A stretch of 64,000 bases of DNA, taken from NCBI RefSeq assembly GCF_023821985.2, contig NZ_CP098805.1, positions 2,976,001-3,040,000 of the forward strand, given 5' to 3'. How positions within the stretch are numbered: the stretch's first letter is position 1; the number at the start of each line of letters is the position of its first letter. The position numbers were made by a program, and so were the translations under genes. Shown here piece by piece: positions 26,559 to 36,184 of the stretch. The DNA comes from Dyadobacter chenhuakuii. Lineage in GTDB: Bacteria; Bacteroidota; Bacteroidia; Cytophagales; Spirosomataceae. The notes below the pieces were generated by a model. It searched no databases. It saw only the letters and a program-made list of their open reading frames with translations, and was not told the origin of the DNA.

Positions 26559-29531
26559 TTACTGCCCGCCGTACATGTTAAATGCGGCGAGGTGCTTCTG
26601 GAATATGGCTTCGTATTTCTTTGCGACGGCTTCTTGCTTCGCTTCGCGGCATTCCTGGACGATGATCTGCATGATGTAGAGATAAACGTTGGTGTCGCGG
26701 CGTTTTGTGGTGCCGTTGTCTTTGGCCCATGTTAATACCTCGTCGGCGCGGGTTGCCATGGTTTCTGCTATTTCCAATGCCTTTTTCGTTTCGCCCAGGT
26801 CGAACAATGGCCCGATGAAGTTTGCCGAGAACTGATCGTATGGAATGCTTTTGTCCGGCATTGTGGCCAATGATTTTTCAATTGCTTTCTTAGCTTCGTC
26901 CTTGCGGCCATCTGCGATCAGCTGACCCGTTAAGCGAAGGAATGCGATACGTGCCGTGGCAACCGGTGAACCCAGATATGTGTTGTCATAGTAAGTGTTC
27001 GGGTTATCCAGCTCCCGCCAGAACATTTTGGTCATCAGGTTGTTGTACATCACATCCGTGTTCACGTAGCCGTCGCTGGCTCCCGGCACTTTTACGGGAA
27101 GCAGGCGGTAAGCGTATCCTTCCAGCTGCATGTATTCTTTCAAATTCAGGTAACTCGATCCGCCCAATGTCGAAGAGAAGTAAATCGGTCTTTTCCAGTC
27201 GTTTGTGGCAATAATATCGAGCATAATCAGGTCCGATTTATACAAGTCACCCTTGCCGATCGTCCAGCTGATGGAATCGCTTACGAATGGGATCAGGTCG
27301 CTTTTGATAATATTCATTTTCTTAACCGCCTCTGCGTTCACAGGCAGGAAAAGCACAGATGATGGCAAGATAGAAGTCATATCGCCACTGGTTAGCGGCA
27401 CTTGAATGGCTTTATTTTCTTGTTTTACCAATCCAAGATATTCTTTCAGGTTAATCCCTTCTTTTACGCTCGGAATTTCATAGAACGGCACAATGTCATT
27501 TTTACCGAAAGCGTAATTGTTTTTATCCAGAGAAATCGGAAGCGCTTCTGACAAATAAGTCTTGCGCTTCATCTGGTCGATATACCAGTCGGTTCCTAGC
27601 AAGCTGAGGTTACATACACGCACGTCGGTCCGGAACCCTTCAACTTCCTGGACATACCATAATGGGAATGTATCATTATCCCCACCGGTGAAAAGGATCG
27701 CATTCGGTGCGCAGGAGTTCAAAAGGTTTTTGGCAAAATCCACGGAATGGAACCGGTTATCGCGGTTGTGGTTATCCCACCCTTTTACTCCCATAATAAC
27801 GGGAACAACCAGACAGATCGCCGTGGCAGCTCCTGCTCTTGTAGTAGCGCTTTTTACGAATTTGCTCAATGCATCGGCAATGGAAATGACGCCAAAACCA
27901 ATCCAGATACAGAAAATATAGAATGACCCCACGTAAATGTAATCACGCTCACGAGGCTCTGTTGGCGGCGAGTTCAGGTAAACAACGAGTGCTACCCCGG
28001 TCAAAATAAATAACAATCCAAGGACAAGCAGGTCGCGTTTTTGTCTGAAATAAACAATCACGACCCCGAGTAATCCCAGTATGAATGGCAGCATGAAATA
28101 ATTGTCATGCGCTTTGTTATTGGCAATCGGTGCAGGGTATGTTTTGCCGGCATCCCACGGAAGCATATTACCAGCCCCCTCTTCGTCACTTTCACGCCCT
28201 ACAAAATTCCAAAGGAAATAACGCCAGTACATATGCCCGATCTGATACGAGAACATGAAAGACAGGTTGTTACCCATTGTTGGCTTCTGTCCTTCTGCCA
28301 GGCCGGTCATTTGCTGGTAAAGCTGCGGGTGACCCGACTGCGTGCTATACATGCGCGGCAATAACATGCTGCTCCCCGGTTCGTACTCATACTCAGGACG
28401 ATAGTCATAAATAGCATATTTACCATCCTGTTTGCGATACATAGGCGCACCACGCTTCTGGCTTACCGGACGGGATACAAATGAAGGCCCGTAAAGCAAA
28501 GGACGGCTGCCATACTGCTCTCTTTTAAGGTAAGAAACAAAGCTCAGGACGTCATTAGGATTGTTTTCATTGATGGGCGGATTGTACTCCGCACGCACAA
28601 GCACCATCAGGTAACTTGCATAACCGATCAAAACAAAAGCAAGTGAAAGCAAGCTGGTATTCAGGAGCACATTGCCTTTTTGGTGGGAATAACGGATCCC
28701 CCAAATGATGGCACCAATGAAAATAATGATGAAAAATATAACCCCTGACTTGTAAGGAAGCCCAAGTGAGTTTACGAAGAAGATCTCGAATTTACCCGCC
28801 ACACTTGGCAAGCCAGGAATGATTCCTGAGTTGATAATAGCCAGGACAACAAGCCCGCCGGCAAATGCAAGAATGCCTCCGAAAACGCTGACCTTCGGGT
28901 ATTTTTTGAAATAATAAACCAACGCCAATGCCGGAATAGTTACCAGATTCAGCAAATGGACGCCTATTGAAAGCCCGACCAGGTAAGCGATAAAGATCAG
29001 CCAGCGGTTTTCAGCAGCCGGGTCTTCGACGCGTTCCCATTTGAAAACGGCCCAGATAACGATCGCCGTGAAGAATGAGGACATTCCGTAAACCTCAGCT
29101 TCAACGGCTGAAAACCAGAACGAATCGGACCAGGTGTAAGCAAGTGCGCCCACAATTCCGGAGCCCATCAACAGGATAATGTCGCCTGATGTAAGGTCCG
29201 CATCGCTTTTCGCGATCAGCTTGCGTGCCAGCAATGTAATGGTCCAGAATAGAAAGAGGATCGTAAATGCGCTGCTTAGCACGGAAACCATGTTGATCCA
29301 GTAAGCAACATTAGTGAGGTCACCGAATGCTAATAATGAGAAAATCCGGCCTATTAACAGAAAAAAAGGTGCTCCCGGAGGGTGTGGCACCTGTAATTTG
29401 AAAGCGCAAGCGATAAATTCTCCGCAATCCCAAAAACTGGCAGTTCGTTCGACTGTAAGTGTATATGTGATTAATGCAATTGCGAAAACAATCCAACCCG
29501 TAAGGTTGTTGGAACGGTTGAAACGGGTCAT
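26559..29531 (-). CDS. DUF2723 multi-pass membrane protein (TMEM260-like, putative glycosyltransferase)
   Basis: A 990-residue protein. The N-terminal domain shows the DUF2723 signature: an opening helix, then TASFWDCGEFIACAFKLQ, PHPPGAPFFLLIGR and about a dozen hydrophobic helices down to about residue 560, with the acidic pair (DCGE) expected of GT-C type glycosyltransferases. The rest is a large soluble region with FTGGDNDTFPLWYVQEVEG and a helical, TPR-like C-terminus. The eukaryotic relative TMEM260 is a protein O-mannosyltransferase; the bacterial members are not characterised in detail. Likely role: glycan transfer at the inner membrane. Its stop is close to the REP-like block. Confidence 0.85.
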   Translation of the reverse strand: MTRFNRSNNLTGWIVFAIALITYTLTVERTASFWDCGEFIACAFKLQVPHPPGAPFFLLIGRIFSLLAFGDLTNVAYWINMVSVLSSAFTILFLFWTITLLARKLIAKSDADLTSGDIILLMGSGIVGALAYTWSDSFWFSAVEAEVYGMSSFFTAIVIWAVFKWERVEDPAAENRWLIFIAYLVGLSIGVHLLNLVTIPALALVYYFKKYPKVSVFGGILAFAGGLVVLAIINSGIIPGLPSVAGKFEIFFVNSLGLPYKSGVIFFIIIFIGAIIWGIRYSHQKGNVLLNTSLLSLAFVLIGYASYLMVLVRAEYNPPINENNPNDVLSFVSYLKREQYGSRPLLYGPSFVSRPVSQKRGAPMYRKQDGKYAIYDYRPEYEYEPGSSMLLPRMYSTQSGHPQLYQQMTGLAEGQKPTMGNNLSFMFSYQIGHMYWRYFLWNFVGRESDEEGAGNMLPWDAGKTYPAPIANNKAHDNYFMLPFILGLLGVVIVYFRQKRDLLVLGLLFILTGVALVVYLNSPPTEPRERDYIYVGSFYIFCIWIGFGVISIADALSKFVKSATTRAGAATAICLVVPVIMGVKGWDNHNRDNRFHSVDFAKNLLNSCAPNAILFTGGDNDTFPLWYVQEVEGFRTDVRVCNLSLLGTDWYIDQMKRKTYLSEALPISLDKNNYAFGKNDIVPFYEIPSVKEGINLKEYLGLVKQENKAIQVPLTSGDMTSILPSSVLFLPVNAEAVKKMNIIKSDLIPFVSDSISWTIGKGDLYKSDLIMLDIIATNDWKRPIYFSSTLGGSSYLNLKEYMQLEGYAYRLLPVKVPGASDGYVNTDVMYNNLMTKMFWRELDNPNTYYDNTYLGSPVATARIAFLRLTGQLIADGRKDEAKKAIEKSLATMPDKSIPYDQFSANFIGPLFDLGETKKALEIAETMATRADEVLTWAKDNGTTKRRDTNVYLYIMQIIVQECREAKQEAVAKKYEAIFQKHLAAFNMYGGQ

Positions 29532-29687
29532 TTGACAGACGGTAAATTTAAAAATGTTATGGGCAAAATGCGCAAAAACGGTAACTCGCTATGGGCAGTT
29601 TTATCAATGGTCGGCCAAAATTAGCAAAATTACCTCAACAGTAAGATTTTCCTTCTCTTAAAAAGTGTTAAAGAACTTAAAACCCTT

Positions 29688-31016
29688 TCACTTGTAAAAG
29701 ATCCATTTGGCCAGCTCTCTGTAACTTACTTTTTTTCCGTACATCAGGATACCAACGCGGTAAATCCGGGCTGCCAGCCACGTTGTGCCCATAAAACCCA
29801 GCACGAGCAGCACCATAGACAGCGCAATTTCCCAAGCCGGAACGCCAAACGGGATCCGCACCATCATAATGATCGGCGATGTAAAGGGAATAATGGAGGT
29901 CCAGAATGCCAATGTCCCGTCGGGGTCGCGCAGGACGAATTGGGCGAAAACAAAAGAGAAAATGATTGGTAATGTGATCGGGAGCATGAATTGCTGGGTG
30001 TCTGCATCATTGTCCACCGCAGCACCTACGGCTCCGAAAAGCGCGCTGTAAAGCAGGTAACCTCCCAAATAATAAAACAGAAAACAGCCCAGGATCAATG
30101 GAATATTCAGGCTGTTGATGGCTCCCAAAACTTCTGCAACCGGATTTTCCACATTACCGCCCGGCATACCCGATGGCCCGGGCATGCCCTTTTGGACCTT
30201 TTCCATTTCCTGTGCCATTTCAGGCGATTCTTTGGACATTTGGTTGCTCAAAACAGCCGAAGTAGCGCTCGTTAATGCAGTTGTAAGCAAAATCCAAAGC
30301 ACGAATTGCGTAAGCCCAACCAATGCGACTCCAATGATTTTACCCAACATTAACTGAAATGGCTTAACCGAAGAAATGATTACTTCGACGATCCGGCTTG
30401 TTTTTTCCTCTGTTATCCCGCGCATCACCTGCGTGCCGTAAATAAAAACGGACATATATATTAGGAATGCACAAATGCCGCCAATCACCGTTGCGGCTCC
30501 TGAACTGCTCGTTTTCTCGCCTTCTTCGCTCAGACTGATGGTTTCCGAGCTCACATTCACACGCGAATCTTCCAGGATTTTGTGCGTGATACCCGCTTCT
30601 TCAAGCTTAATGTTTTCGATTTCTTTCTCGATCACCTTTTCGATTTCCGATTTCAGGTCCATGCTCACATTTTTTGCAGCATAAATACGGACGCTTTTCG
30701 GTTCCTTAATGACATTTTTAGGAATGTACACCAATGCATTCGCGTCGCTGTTTTTGAATTTGACTTTGGCAGAATCTATGGACGAATCCAGATAAGCAAA
30801 TTTCAATGTTTCGCTATTCTTGAATTCATTCCGGAACAAACCGCTCTCATCCAGCACCTGGACCGTTTTTGTGTCAACAGAACCAACGGCAACCCAAATC
30901 ACTACACCGTAAAAAGCGACGAATAGCAACGGCCCAAGCAGCGTCATAATCAGAAATGACTTCTTTTTGACCCTTACGAGATATTCCCTTCTGATTACCA
31001 AAAATATATTGCGCAT
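29688..31016 (-). CDS. ABC transporter permease (ABC-2 / NatB-like)
   Basis: 442 residues: one transmembrane helix near the N-terminus (about 22-44), a large extracytoplasmic domain (about 45-175), then five or six helices to the C-terminus. This is the layout of NatB-type ABC-2 exporter subunits. An odd low-complexity stretch rich in Met, Pro and Gly (QKGMPGPSGMPGGNVENP, about 275-292) lies between helices. It starts 33 bp after the ATPase gene stop, so the two form an operon and an exporter of unknown substrate (NatAB relatives export sodium or drugs). Confidence 0.88.
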   Translation of the reverse strand: MRNIFLVIRREYLVRVKKKSFLIMTLLGPLLFVAFYGVVIWVAVGSVDTKTVQVLDESGLFRNEFKNSETLKFAYLDSSIDSAKVKFKNSDANALVYIPKNVIKEPKSVRIYAAKNVSMDLKSEIEKVIEKEIENIKLEEAGITHKILEDSRVNVSSETISLSEEGEKTSSSGAATVIGGICAFLIYMSVFIYGTQVMRGITEEKTSRIVEVIISSVKPFQLMLGKIIGVALVGLTQFVLWILLTTALTSATSAVLSNQMSKESPEMAQEMEKVQKGMPGPSGMPGGNVENPVAEVLGAINSLNIPLILGCFLFYYLGGYLLYSALFGAVGAAVDNDADTQQFMLPITLPIIFSFVFAQFVLRDPDGTLAFWTSIIPFTSPIIMMVRIPFGVPAWEIALSMVLLVLGFMGTTWLAARIYRVGILMYGKKVSYRELAKWIFYK

Positions 31017-31049
31017 TGTGGAAAGTTTTAAATGTAGGACGGCTTGAAA

Positions 31050-31964
31050 CTATGCTTCGGGGACTTCATTGACGGAGCGCATGAAAATGTCGCTCATACT
31101 TGGAATGTTCTCTCCGAAAGACCGGATTTCTGCTCTCGGCAGCAAATCCCTGAGCAGATCGTTTGGACTCGCAACTTCGCCCAGGTGAATGTTCGTACGC
31201 CTGTAACCGTTTTCAAGTTCTTTTTCAGGAGTAAGCGTGTAAAATTCTTCCAGACCGCTCAGATCTCCTTTATATTCAACAAAATACGTGTGGGTTTTAA
31301 ATTGTTCCTTAATCAGCTTTTTGGGTCCGTCAAGCACTTTTTTGGCTTTGTGGATCAACGCAATGTTGTCGCAAAGCTCCTCCACGGTTTCCATTCTGTG
31401 CGTTGAAAAAATGATCGTGCTTCCTTTTTGTTTTAATTCCAGAATTTCGTCCCGGATAAGGTTTGCATTGATGGGGTCAAAACCTGAAAAGGGCTCGTCG
31501 AGAATGATCAGATCAGGTTCGTGGAGCACGGTGGAAACAAATTGCACCTTTTGCTGCATTCCTTTCGACAGATCCGAAACGCTTTTATCCCACCAGGTTT
31601 TAATGTCGAATTTGATAAACCAGGTTTTCAGCTTGTCCATCGCCTGTTTCTGCGACAAGCCTTTGAGCTGCGCCAGATAGAGCAGCTGCTCCCCTACTTT
31701 CATTTTTTTATAAAGTCCGCGTTCTTCGGGCAAATAACCGATCCGCGAAATGTGACTTTGATTTAAATGCTTCCCGTCAAACAAAATTTCACCTTTATCC
31801 GGCCCGGTAATCTGGTTAATGATCCGGATTAGCGAGGTTTTTCCCGCGCCATTCGGCCCTAGCAAGCCAAAAATGCATCCTTTTGGGATGTTGATGCTAA
31901 CATCATCCAATGCAACGTGATTGGAATACTCCTTGGTAACATTCCGGACTTCTATGATATTCAT
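31050..31964 (-). CDS. ABC transporter ATP-binding protein (NatA-like)
   Basis: 304 residues with all ATPase motifs: Walker A GPNGAGKT (36-43), signature LSKGMQQ (132-138), Walker B LIILDEP (152-158), D-loop SGFDP and H-loop STHRME. The C-terminal 80 residues are a DUF4162-like tail found in export-type ATPases. It powers the permease encoded immediately downstream. Confidence 0.93.
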   Translation of the reverse strand: MNIIEVRNVTKEYSNHVALDDVSINIPKGCIFGLLGPNGAGKTSLIRIINQITGPDKGEILFDGKHLNQSHISRIGYLPEERGLYKKMKVGEQLLYLAQLKGLSQKQAMDKLKTWFIKFDIKTWWDKSVSDLSKGMQQKVQFVSTVLHEPDLIILDEPFSGFDPINANLIRDEILELKQKGSTIIFSTHRMETVEELCDNIALIHKAKKVLDGPKKLIKEQFKTHTYFVEYKGDLSGLEEFYTLTPEKELENGYRRTNIHLGEVASPNDLLRDLLPRAEIRSFGENIPSMSDIFMRSVNEVPEA

Positions 31965-32089
31965 AATCTATATAATCGGCTGTAAAATGAGCTGCGAACT
32001 TGTGCGGTGTAAAATGCAAAGTAATCAGCGGCCGGATTAAAGTTACATTATGAGCGTCTAAAATCGAGTGATCAGTGGTAAAATAAAAA

Positions 32090-32115
32090 AAAGCGGGCGG
32101 ATCACCGCTCGCTTT
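32090..32115 (-). terminator. Intrinsic terminator after the 144-residue membrane protein gene
   Basis: Eleven-base arms (32090-32100 and 32105-32115, one mismatch) with an ATCA loop. On the minus strand the stem is followed by a T-rich run (TTTTTATTT). It ends the transcript of the gene at 32143-32577. Confidence 0.8.
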
Positions 32116-32142
32116 CGATTTTCAAATATTCAGGAAATGTGC

Positions 32143-32577
32143 TCAGATATATTTTTCTCTGATTTGAAATAAAACCCAAAACCCGATGACGCCGCTGATG
32201 AGCGCGCCCAGAATGCTAAGCTGGATCAAATTACTCACCAAACCCACAAGCAATGCGTAATATAGCAGGTTCCAACCCTCGCGCTTGCGGGCACGCAATG
32301 GCGAAAATGCCAGCACGTACATGATGAGCGTGATAACGCCAAGGGCAATGCTCACATAAAAGTTAAAACCAATGCCGACCGAAACGGCGCCCAGCCCAAG
32401 TGCTGCGCCACCAATGCCGAATGCCGTAAGCAAGCCTAAAATCCCAAGGATGGATAAAACGAGTATGAAATAGGGCCCGTAATGCACCAAAAATTCTTTG
32501 ACAGACTCTGAAAACGGAGGGAATTTTTGTAAAAAGATGGGCTCTAATTCTTTTTCCAAAGGTAAGTTTGATTGCAT
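32143..32577 (-). CDS. Hypothetical membrane protein
   Basis: 144 residues with an N-terminal cytoplasmic-looking stretch (EKELEPIFLQKFPPF) and four hydrophobic helices (about 32-52, 57-80, 81-92 and 103-138), several Gly/Ala-rich. The C-terminus is charged (QIREKYI). I recognise no family. It is a monocistronic unit with a strong terminator behind it; 131 bp separate it from the tsaE-ald operon upstream. Confidence 0.65.
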   Translation of the reverse strand: MQSNLPLEKELEPIFLQKFPPFSESVKEFLVHYGPYFILVLSILGILGLLTAFGIGGAALGLGAVSVGIGFNFYVSIALGVITLIMYVLAFSPLRARKREGWNLLYYALLVGLVSNLIQLSILGALISGVIGFWVLFQIREKYI

Positions 32578-32708
32578 AAAGAGGTACGTTTAGCTGAATA
32601 TCACTAAATTAATCACTAAAACTAGAAAGAAAACTTTGTAACCCTTCTAACCTGATTAGCAACCGTTGCCGGTGTTTATTAATCGGCTTTTGGCATATCA
32701 AAGGCACA

Positions 32709-33113
32709 TTAGTCTTCCGGATAAGGCACAAAAACAAAGCCGGAAAAATCGCCGATCAATGCAAAAAGGCAGCAGAACTCGTCGGCATTTTTGTAATTCT
32801 CGGTGAACATTAAAACCGATTCTTCGCCAATCAGCTTCCTGTCCACGAATTCTTGCATGAAACTAGCGCGATAGGCGTAGTTATTTGTCAGTTCGGTCCT
32901 ATCGATCAGCAGTGCGCCTAATTCCACCTCACTATTGCTCACGATAAAAATCGGATAGTCAGAAAAGCCGCGTTTGCGGATCTGATAAGACGCTTCTTTG
33001 AGCTGATCCGCCACTTTGATAAAGTCCTGCGATATATAACCCATCAGTTTCTGGTTCAACTCAGGTGAGTTGGCGTCGTCCATCAGGGCATTTTCATTAC
33101 TATTATTAATCAT
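32709..33113 (-). CDS. Hypothetical cytoplasmic protein in the tsaE-ald operon
   Basis: 134 residues, soluble, no signal peptide. Visible segments: a helical N-terminus (NQKLMGYISQDFIKVADQL), IFIVSNSEVELGALL, and a closing part rich in Phe and Cys (DEFCCLFALIGDFSGFVFVP). No family recognised. It starts 32 bp after the ald stop, so it is probably the third gene of tsaE-ald-this gene. The role cannot be inferred. Confidence 0.7.
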   Translation of the reverse strand: MINNSNENALMDDANSPELNQKLMGYISQDFIKVADQLKEASYQIRKRGFSDYPIFIVSNSEVELGALLIDRTELTNNYAYRASFMQEFVDRKLIGEESVLMFTENYKNADEFCCLFALIGDFSGFVFVPYPED

Positions 33114-33145
33114 GATTATTTTAAATTAAAAAATCGGCCGACGTC

Positions 33146-34372
33146 TTACATTCTGGCTGCCAGCAGCAATGTTAAATCTTTATAGCGCATGTTAAAACTC
33201 CTTGCGATATGTGAATTTGTCAATGTTCCTTTGTGACAATACACTCCTTTCATAAACCAACGATTGGCATAAATCATTTCCTCGATGCCGCCAATTGTGC
33301 CTGTTTGCAATAAAAACGGCAAAAATACATTGCTAAGCGCCGTGCTGGCCGTATGCGCCACACGTGAAGGAATGTTGGGCACGCAGTAATGAATCACATC
33401 ATTATATTTGAATGTCGGGTGCTTGTGCGTGGTCATGCGGGAAGTTTCGAAAGACCCGCCCTGGTCAATGCTGACGTCAATGATAACGGAGCCTGGCTTC
33501 ATCTGGGAAACCATTTCTTTGGTAACGACCAATGGGCTGATCCCGTTCTCAGCGCGCATCGTGCCTATGACAACATCAGCGCGGGCGATGGCCTCCGCTA
33601 ATGTGTCCGAGTCAATGATGGATGTATAAAGGTTTTGGCCTATCGCGTATTTTAACCTTTGTAACCTATATATATGCTTGTCAAAAACCTTGATATCCGC
33701 GCCTACGCTAATGGCGGCGCGGGTGGCATATTCCGCAACTGTTCCGGCTCCCAGGATCACGATTTTAGTTGGCGGAACGCCTGTAATACCACCCAGAATG
33801 ATGCCTCTTCCACCATTAGGCGTGGATAAATATTCAGCAGCGATCAGCAAAACGGTGCTTCCGGCGATCTCGCCCATCGCCCTGATGATGGGCTTCCCTC
33901 CTACTTTATCTTCAATGAGCTCGTAACCGATCCCTGTTATTTTCAGCTCATTCAGCTTCTCAAAATATTTCTTTTCCAGCGTTGGCAGGTTCATTGCCGA
34001 AATCAATGTTGTCCCTGCTTTGATATAACGGAACTCTTCTTCCACCAGCGGCTCCACTTTCAGGATCACATTGGCCTGATAAACTTCCTTGGCACTTTGC
34101 ACGATCACCGCCCCGGCTTCGCTGTACTCGTGGTCGGAGAGGTTTCCGCCTTTTCCTGCATCCTTTTCAACCCACACTTCATGTCCGTTTCGAACGAGGA
34201 TTTTTACTGCGTCGGGAGTCAATGCGATCCGGTTTTCCTGCAAAGAAACTTCACGCGGCAAGCCAATATGCAGCGAATTCTGATCCTTGCGCACCGCCAC
34301 CAGGGATTCCTGCGGATACAACGCCGACTGCTTGGCAAGCTCTTCGAAACCGGTAATCTGAGGTTGTGCCAT
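33146..34372 (-). CDS. ald: Alanine dehydrogenase
   Basis: 408 residues of the alanine dehydrogenase/PNT family. N-terminal catalytic domain: GLPREVSLQENRIALTPDAV, ANVILKVEPL and TTLISAMNLP. NAD-binding Rossmann domain: VILGAGTVAEYATRAAISVGA, with DKH following the second strand. Later motifs: VIGTMRAENG, VIIDVSIDQGG and HYCVPNIPSRVAHTASTALS. It interconverts alanine and pyruvate plus ammonia with NAD. It is about 40 residues longer than Bacillus Ald because of an N-terminal extension (residues 1-30). Lies 37 bp after tsaE. Confidence 0.93.
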   Translation of the reverse strand: MAQPQITGFEELAKQSALYPQESLVAVRKDQNSLHIGLPREVSLQENRIALTPDAVKILVRNGHEVWVEKDAGKGGNLSDHEYSEAGAVIVQSAKEVYQANVILKVEPLVEEEFRYIKAGTTLISAMNLPTLEKKYFEKLNELKITGIGYELIEDKVGGKPIIRAMGEIAGSTVLLIAAEYLSTPNGGRGIILGGITGVPPTKIVILGAGTVAEYATRAAISVGADIKVFDKHIYRLQRLKYAIGQNLYTSIIDSDTLAEAIARADVVIGTMRAENGISPLVVTKEMVSQMKPGSVIIDVSIDQGGSFETSRMTTHKHPTFKYNDVIHYCVPNIPSRVAHTASTALSNVFLPFLLQTGTIGGIEEMIYANRWFMKGVYCHKGTLTNSHIARSFNMRYKDLTLLLAARM

Positions 34373-34409
34373 TGAAAAAAGTGAATGTGAAACGAATTGA
34401 TTATGACCT

Positions 34410-34820
34410 CTATACCTGGGTTGCCTTTAACATTCTCACGCCATTTTCATCCGCTTCCATATGGATCAGCAGATAATGCAATGGCCATAAGGATTCAATT
34501 TTCCCCGGCCATTCGACAAAGCAGAAATGCCCGGAATCGAAATATTCCTCCACGCCCATATCAAGCGCTTCGACTTCATCCTTAATCCTGTAAAAATCAA
34601 AATGATACACCAATTTATCACCGGCGTCATATTCGTTGACCAGTGAAAATGTAGGGCTTTGAACGTGTGAGCGAACGCCCAGCTTTTTGCAGAGCGCTTT
34701 GATGAGGGTTGTCTTGCCGGCGCCCATATGGCCCTCGAAAAGCCATACGGGAATGTCTTTGCCAATATGCAGCAGATCAGCAGAGACCGTTTCCAGTTCT
34801 TCCAACTCACTAAATTGCAT
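34410..34820 (-). CDS. tsaE: tRNA threonylcarbamoyladenosine biosynthesis ATPase TsaE
   Basis: 136 residues from the ATG at 34820; the frame extends to an ATG at 34841 and a GTG at 34856. The 34820 start has a GGAG about 12 bases upstream and gives the usual TsaE N-terminus. Motifs: Walker A GHMGAGKTT, the switch-like SPTFSLVNEY, HFDFYRI, and FVEWPGKIE. TsaE works with TsaB and TsaD to make t6A37 on ANN-decoding tRNAs. First gene of an operon with ald, an arrangement I recall as common in Bacteroidota. Confidence 0.93.
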   Translation of the reverse strand: MQFSELEELETVSADLLHIGKDIPVWLFEGHMGAGKTTLIKALCKKLGVRSHVQSPTFSLVNEYDAGDKLVYHFDFYRIKDEVEALDMGVEEYFDSGHFCFVEWPGKIESLWPLHYLLIHMEADENGVRMLKATQV

Positions 34821-34897
34821 AACGGCAGACTCTCCAAACATGCTACAAAAATACACATTTTGGAAAAACTCGTGACATTAAATCATGGAGTGTTGTG

Positions 34898-36184
34898 TTA
34901 AACCTTCCACTCGGCCTTCATGTCGCGGCCCAGAAGTTGGTTTGCCTCCTTGTCTTTTTTAAATTCTTCCTTTTTTGGATTCCAGGTTAATGAACGTTGC
35001 AGGCGATACGCGATGTTCCCAATATTGCAGACAGAAGCGGTCCTATGCCCCACTTCCACATCACAGATCGGCGGCTTCCGCGTGCGGATCGCATTCAGAA
35101 AATCTTTATAATGGTTATCACTGACGTAGACTTTTGAATTTTCACTGGTAAAGGTCTTCTCTTTTAATGTTTCGGGCGTGGTGCGCAGCTCTCCTCTTGC
35201 TACAAAAACCTCACCGTCTGTTCCTACGAAATGACAATGTTGCTTGCCTTCCATCGGCCGGTGGATCACTTCGGCGCCGTTGGCATATTTGTAGACCAAT
35301 CCTTTTGTAGGCTCTGAATAGACAAGCTCCACCGGCCCGCTGTTATCCATGCCCAATCCCCATTGCGCGATGTCAAACATATGTGCGCCCCAGTCGGTCA
35401 TGCCGCCGCCGCCAAATTCAATGTAATCACGCCATTTGGGCCAGAATGTGGCTGTCATGACGGGTGCCAGTTCATTGTTATAAGGCCGGTTCATGGCATT
35501 GGGGCCCATCCAGAGATCCCAGTTCAGGCCATCGGGTTTTGTTTCTTCTTTTAAATCCCATGCTTTCGGCGGTCCGCCTACATTGACGAAAACCTGCTTC
35601 ACTTTGCCAATGGCGCCACTTTGCACCAATTGCACAGCCTGCGTAAATTCCTTGGCCGATCGCTGCATGCTTCCTGTCTGGAAAACGCGATTATGCTTGC
35701 GGGTTGCATCCACCATAGCACGTCCTTCTCTGACAGTGAGCGATAACGGTTTTTCGCAATAAATATCTTTCCCTGCCTCGGCAGCCCGCACCGCCATAGA
35801 CGCATGCCAGTGATCCGGCGCTGCAATTACCACAGCATCAATGTCTTTACGGGCAAGCAACTCGCGAAAATCTTCAATTCCGATAGCTGACTTATAATTG
35901 CTTTGAGCCGCTTTCTCAGCATACCATTTATTTACATTGGTCACAAATGCTTCACGCTTAACCGCATACACATCCGAAGCAGCAACAATCTGCGTTTCCA
36001 TCGTGTCCAGAAAACGATTCCTTAAACCGCCGCTCTGCCGACCGCAGCCGATAAATCCTAATGCAATTTTATCGCTCGGCGCCAGATATCCTTTCCCCAA
36101 AACATGCCTTGGAACGATCATGAATGATGATAGCACCGCCCCTGCTTTTAGAAAGTCCCTGCGATTCAAAGAATTGATTTCCAT
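34898..36184 (-). CDS. Tat-exported Gfo/Idh/MocA-family oxidoreductase
   Basis: 428 residues. The twin-arginine signal NRRDFLKAG (Arg8-Arg9) is followed by a hydrophobic stretch. The Rossmann start is IALGFIGCGRQSGGLRN, then VIAAPDHWHASM, the EKP motif (YCEKPLSLTVREG) and MTDWGAHMFDIAQWGLG in the C-terminal domain. Members oxidise or reduce sugars and polyols with tightly bound NAD(P). Export with the cofactor folded explains the Tat signal. It diverges from a Tat-exported sugar isomerase across a repeat-rich 354-bp region, suggesting a joint periplasmic sugar pathway; similar pairs occur in 3-keto-glycoside metabolism of Bacteroidota. The substrate is unknown. Confidence 0.9.
   Translation of the reverse strand: MEINSLNRRDFLKAGAVLSSFMIVPRHVLGKGYLAPSDKIALGFIGCGRQSGGLRNRFLDTMETQIVAASDVYAVKREAFVTNVNKWYAEKAAQSNYKSAIGIEDFRELLARKDIDAVVIAAPDHWHASMAVRAAEAGKDIYCEKPLSLTVREGRAMVDATRKHNRVFQTGSMQRSAKEFTQAVQLVQSGAIGKVKQVFVNVGGPPKAWDLKEETKPDGLNWDLWMGPNAMNRPYNNELAPVMTATFWPKWRDYIEFGGGGMTDWGAHMFDIAQWGLGMDNSGPVELVYSEPTKGLVYKYANGAEVIHRPMEGKQHCHFVGTDGEVFVARGELRTTPETLKEKTFTSENSKVYVSDNHYKDFLNAIRTRKPPICDVEVGHRTASVCNIGNIAYRLQRSLTWNPKKEEFKKDKEANQLLGRDMKAEWKV

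Noticed and set aside
26365..26679. 104-residue plus-strand open frame across the REP-like block
   Set aside because: Its translation is repeat-derived and runs antisense into the DUF2723 gene.
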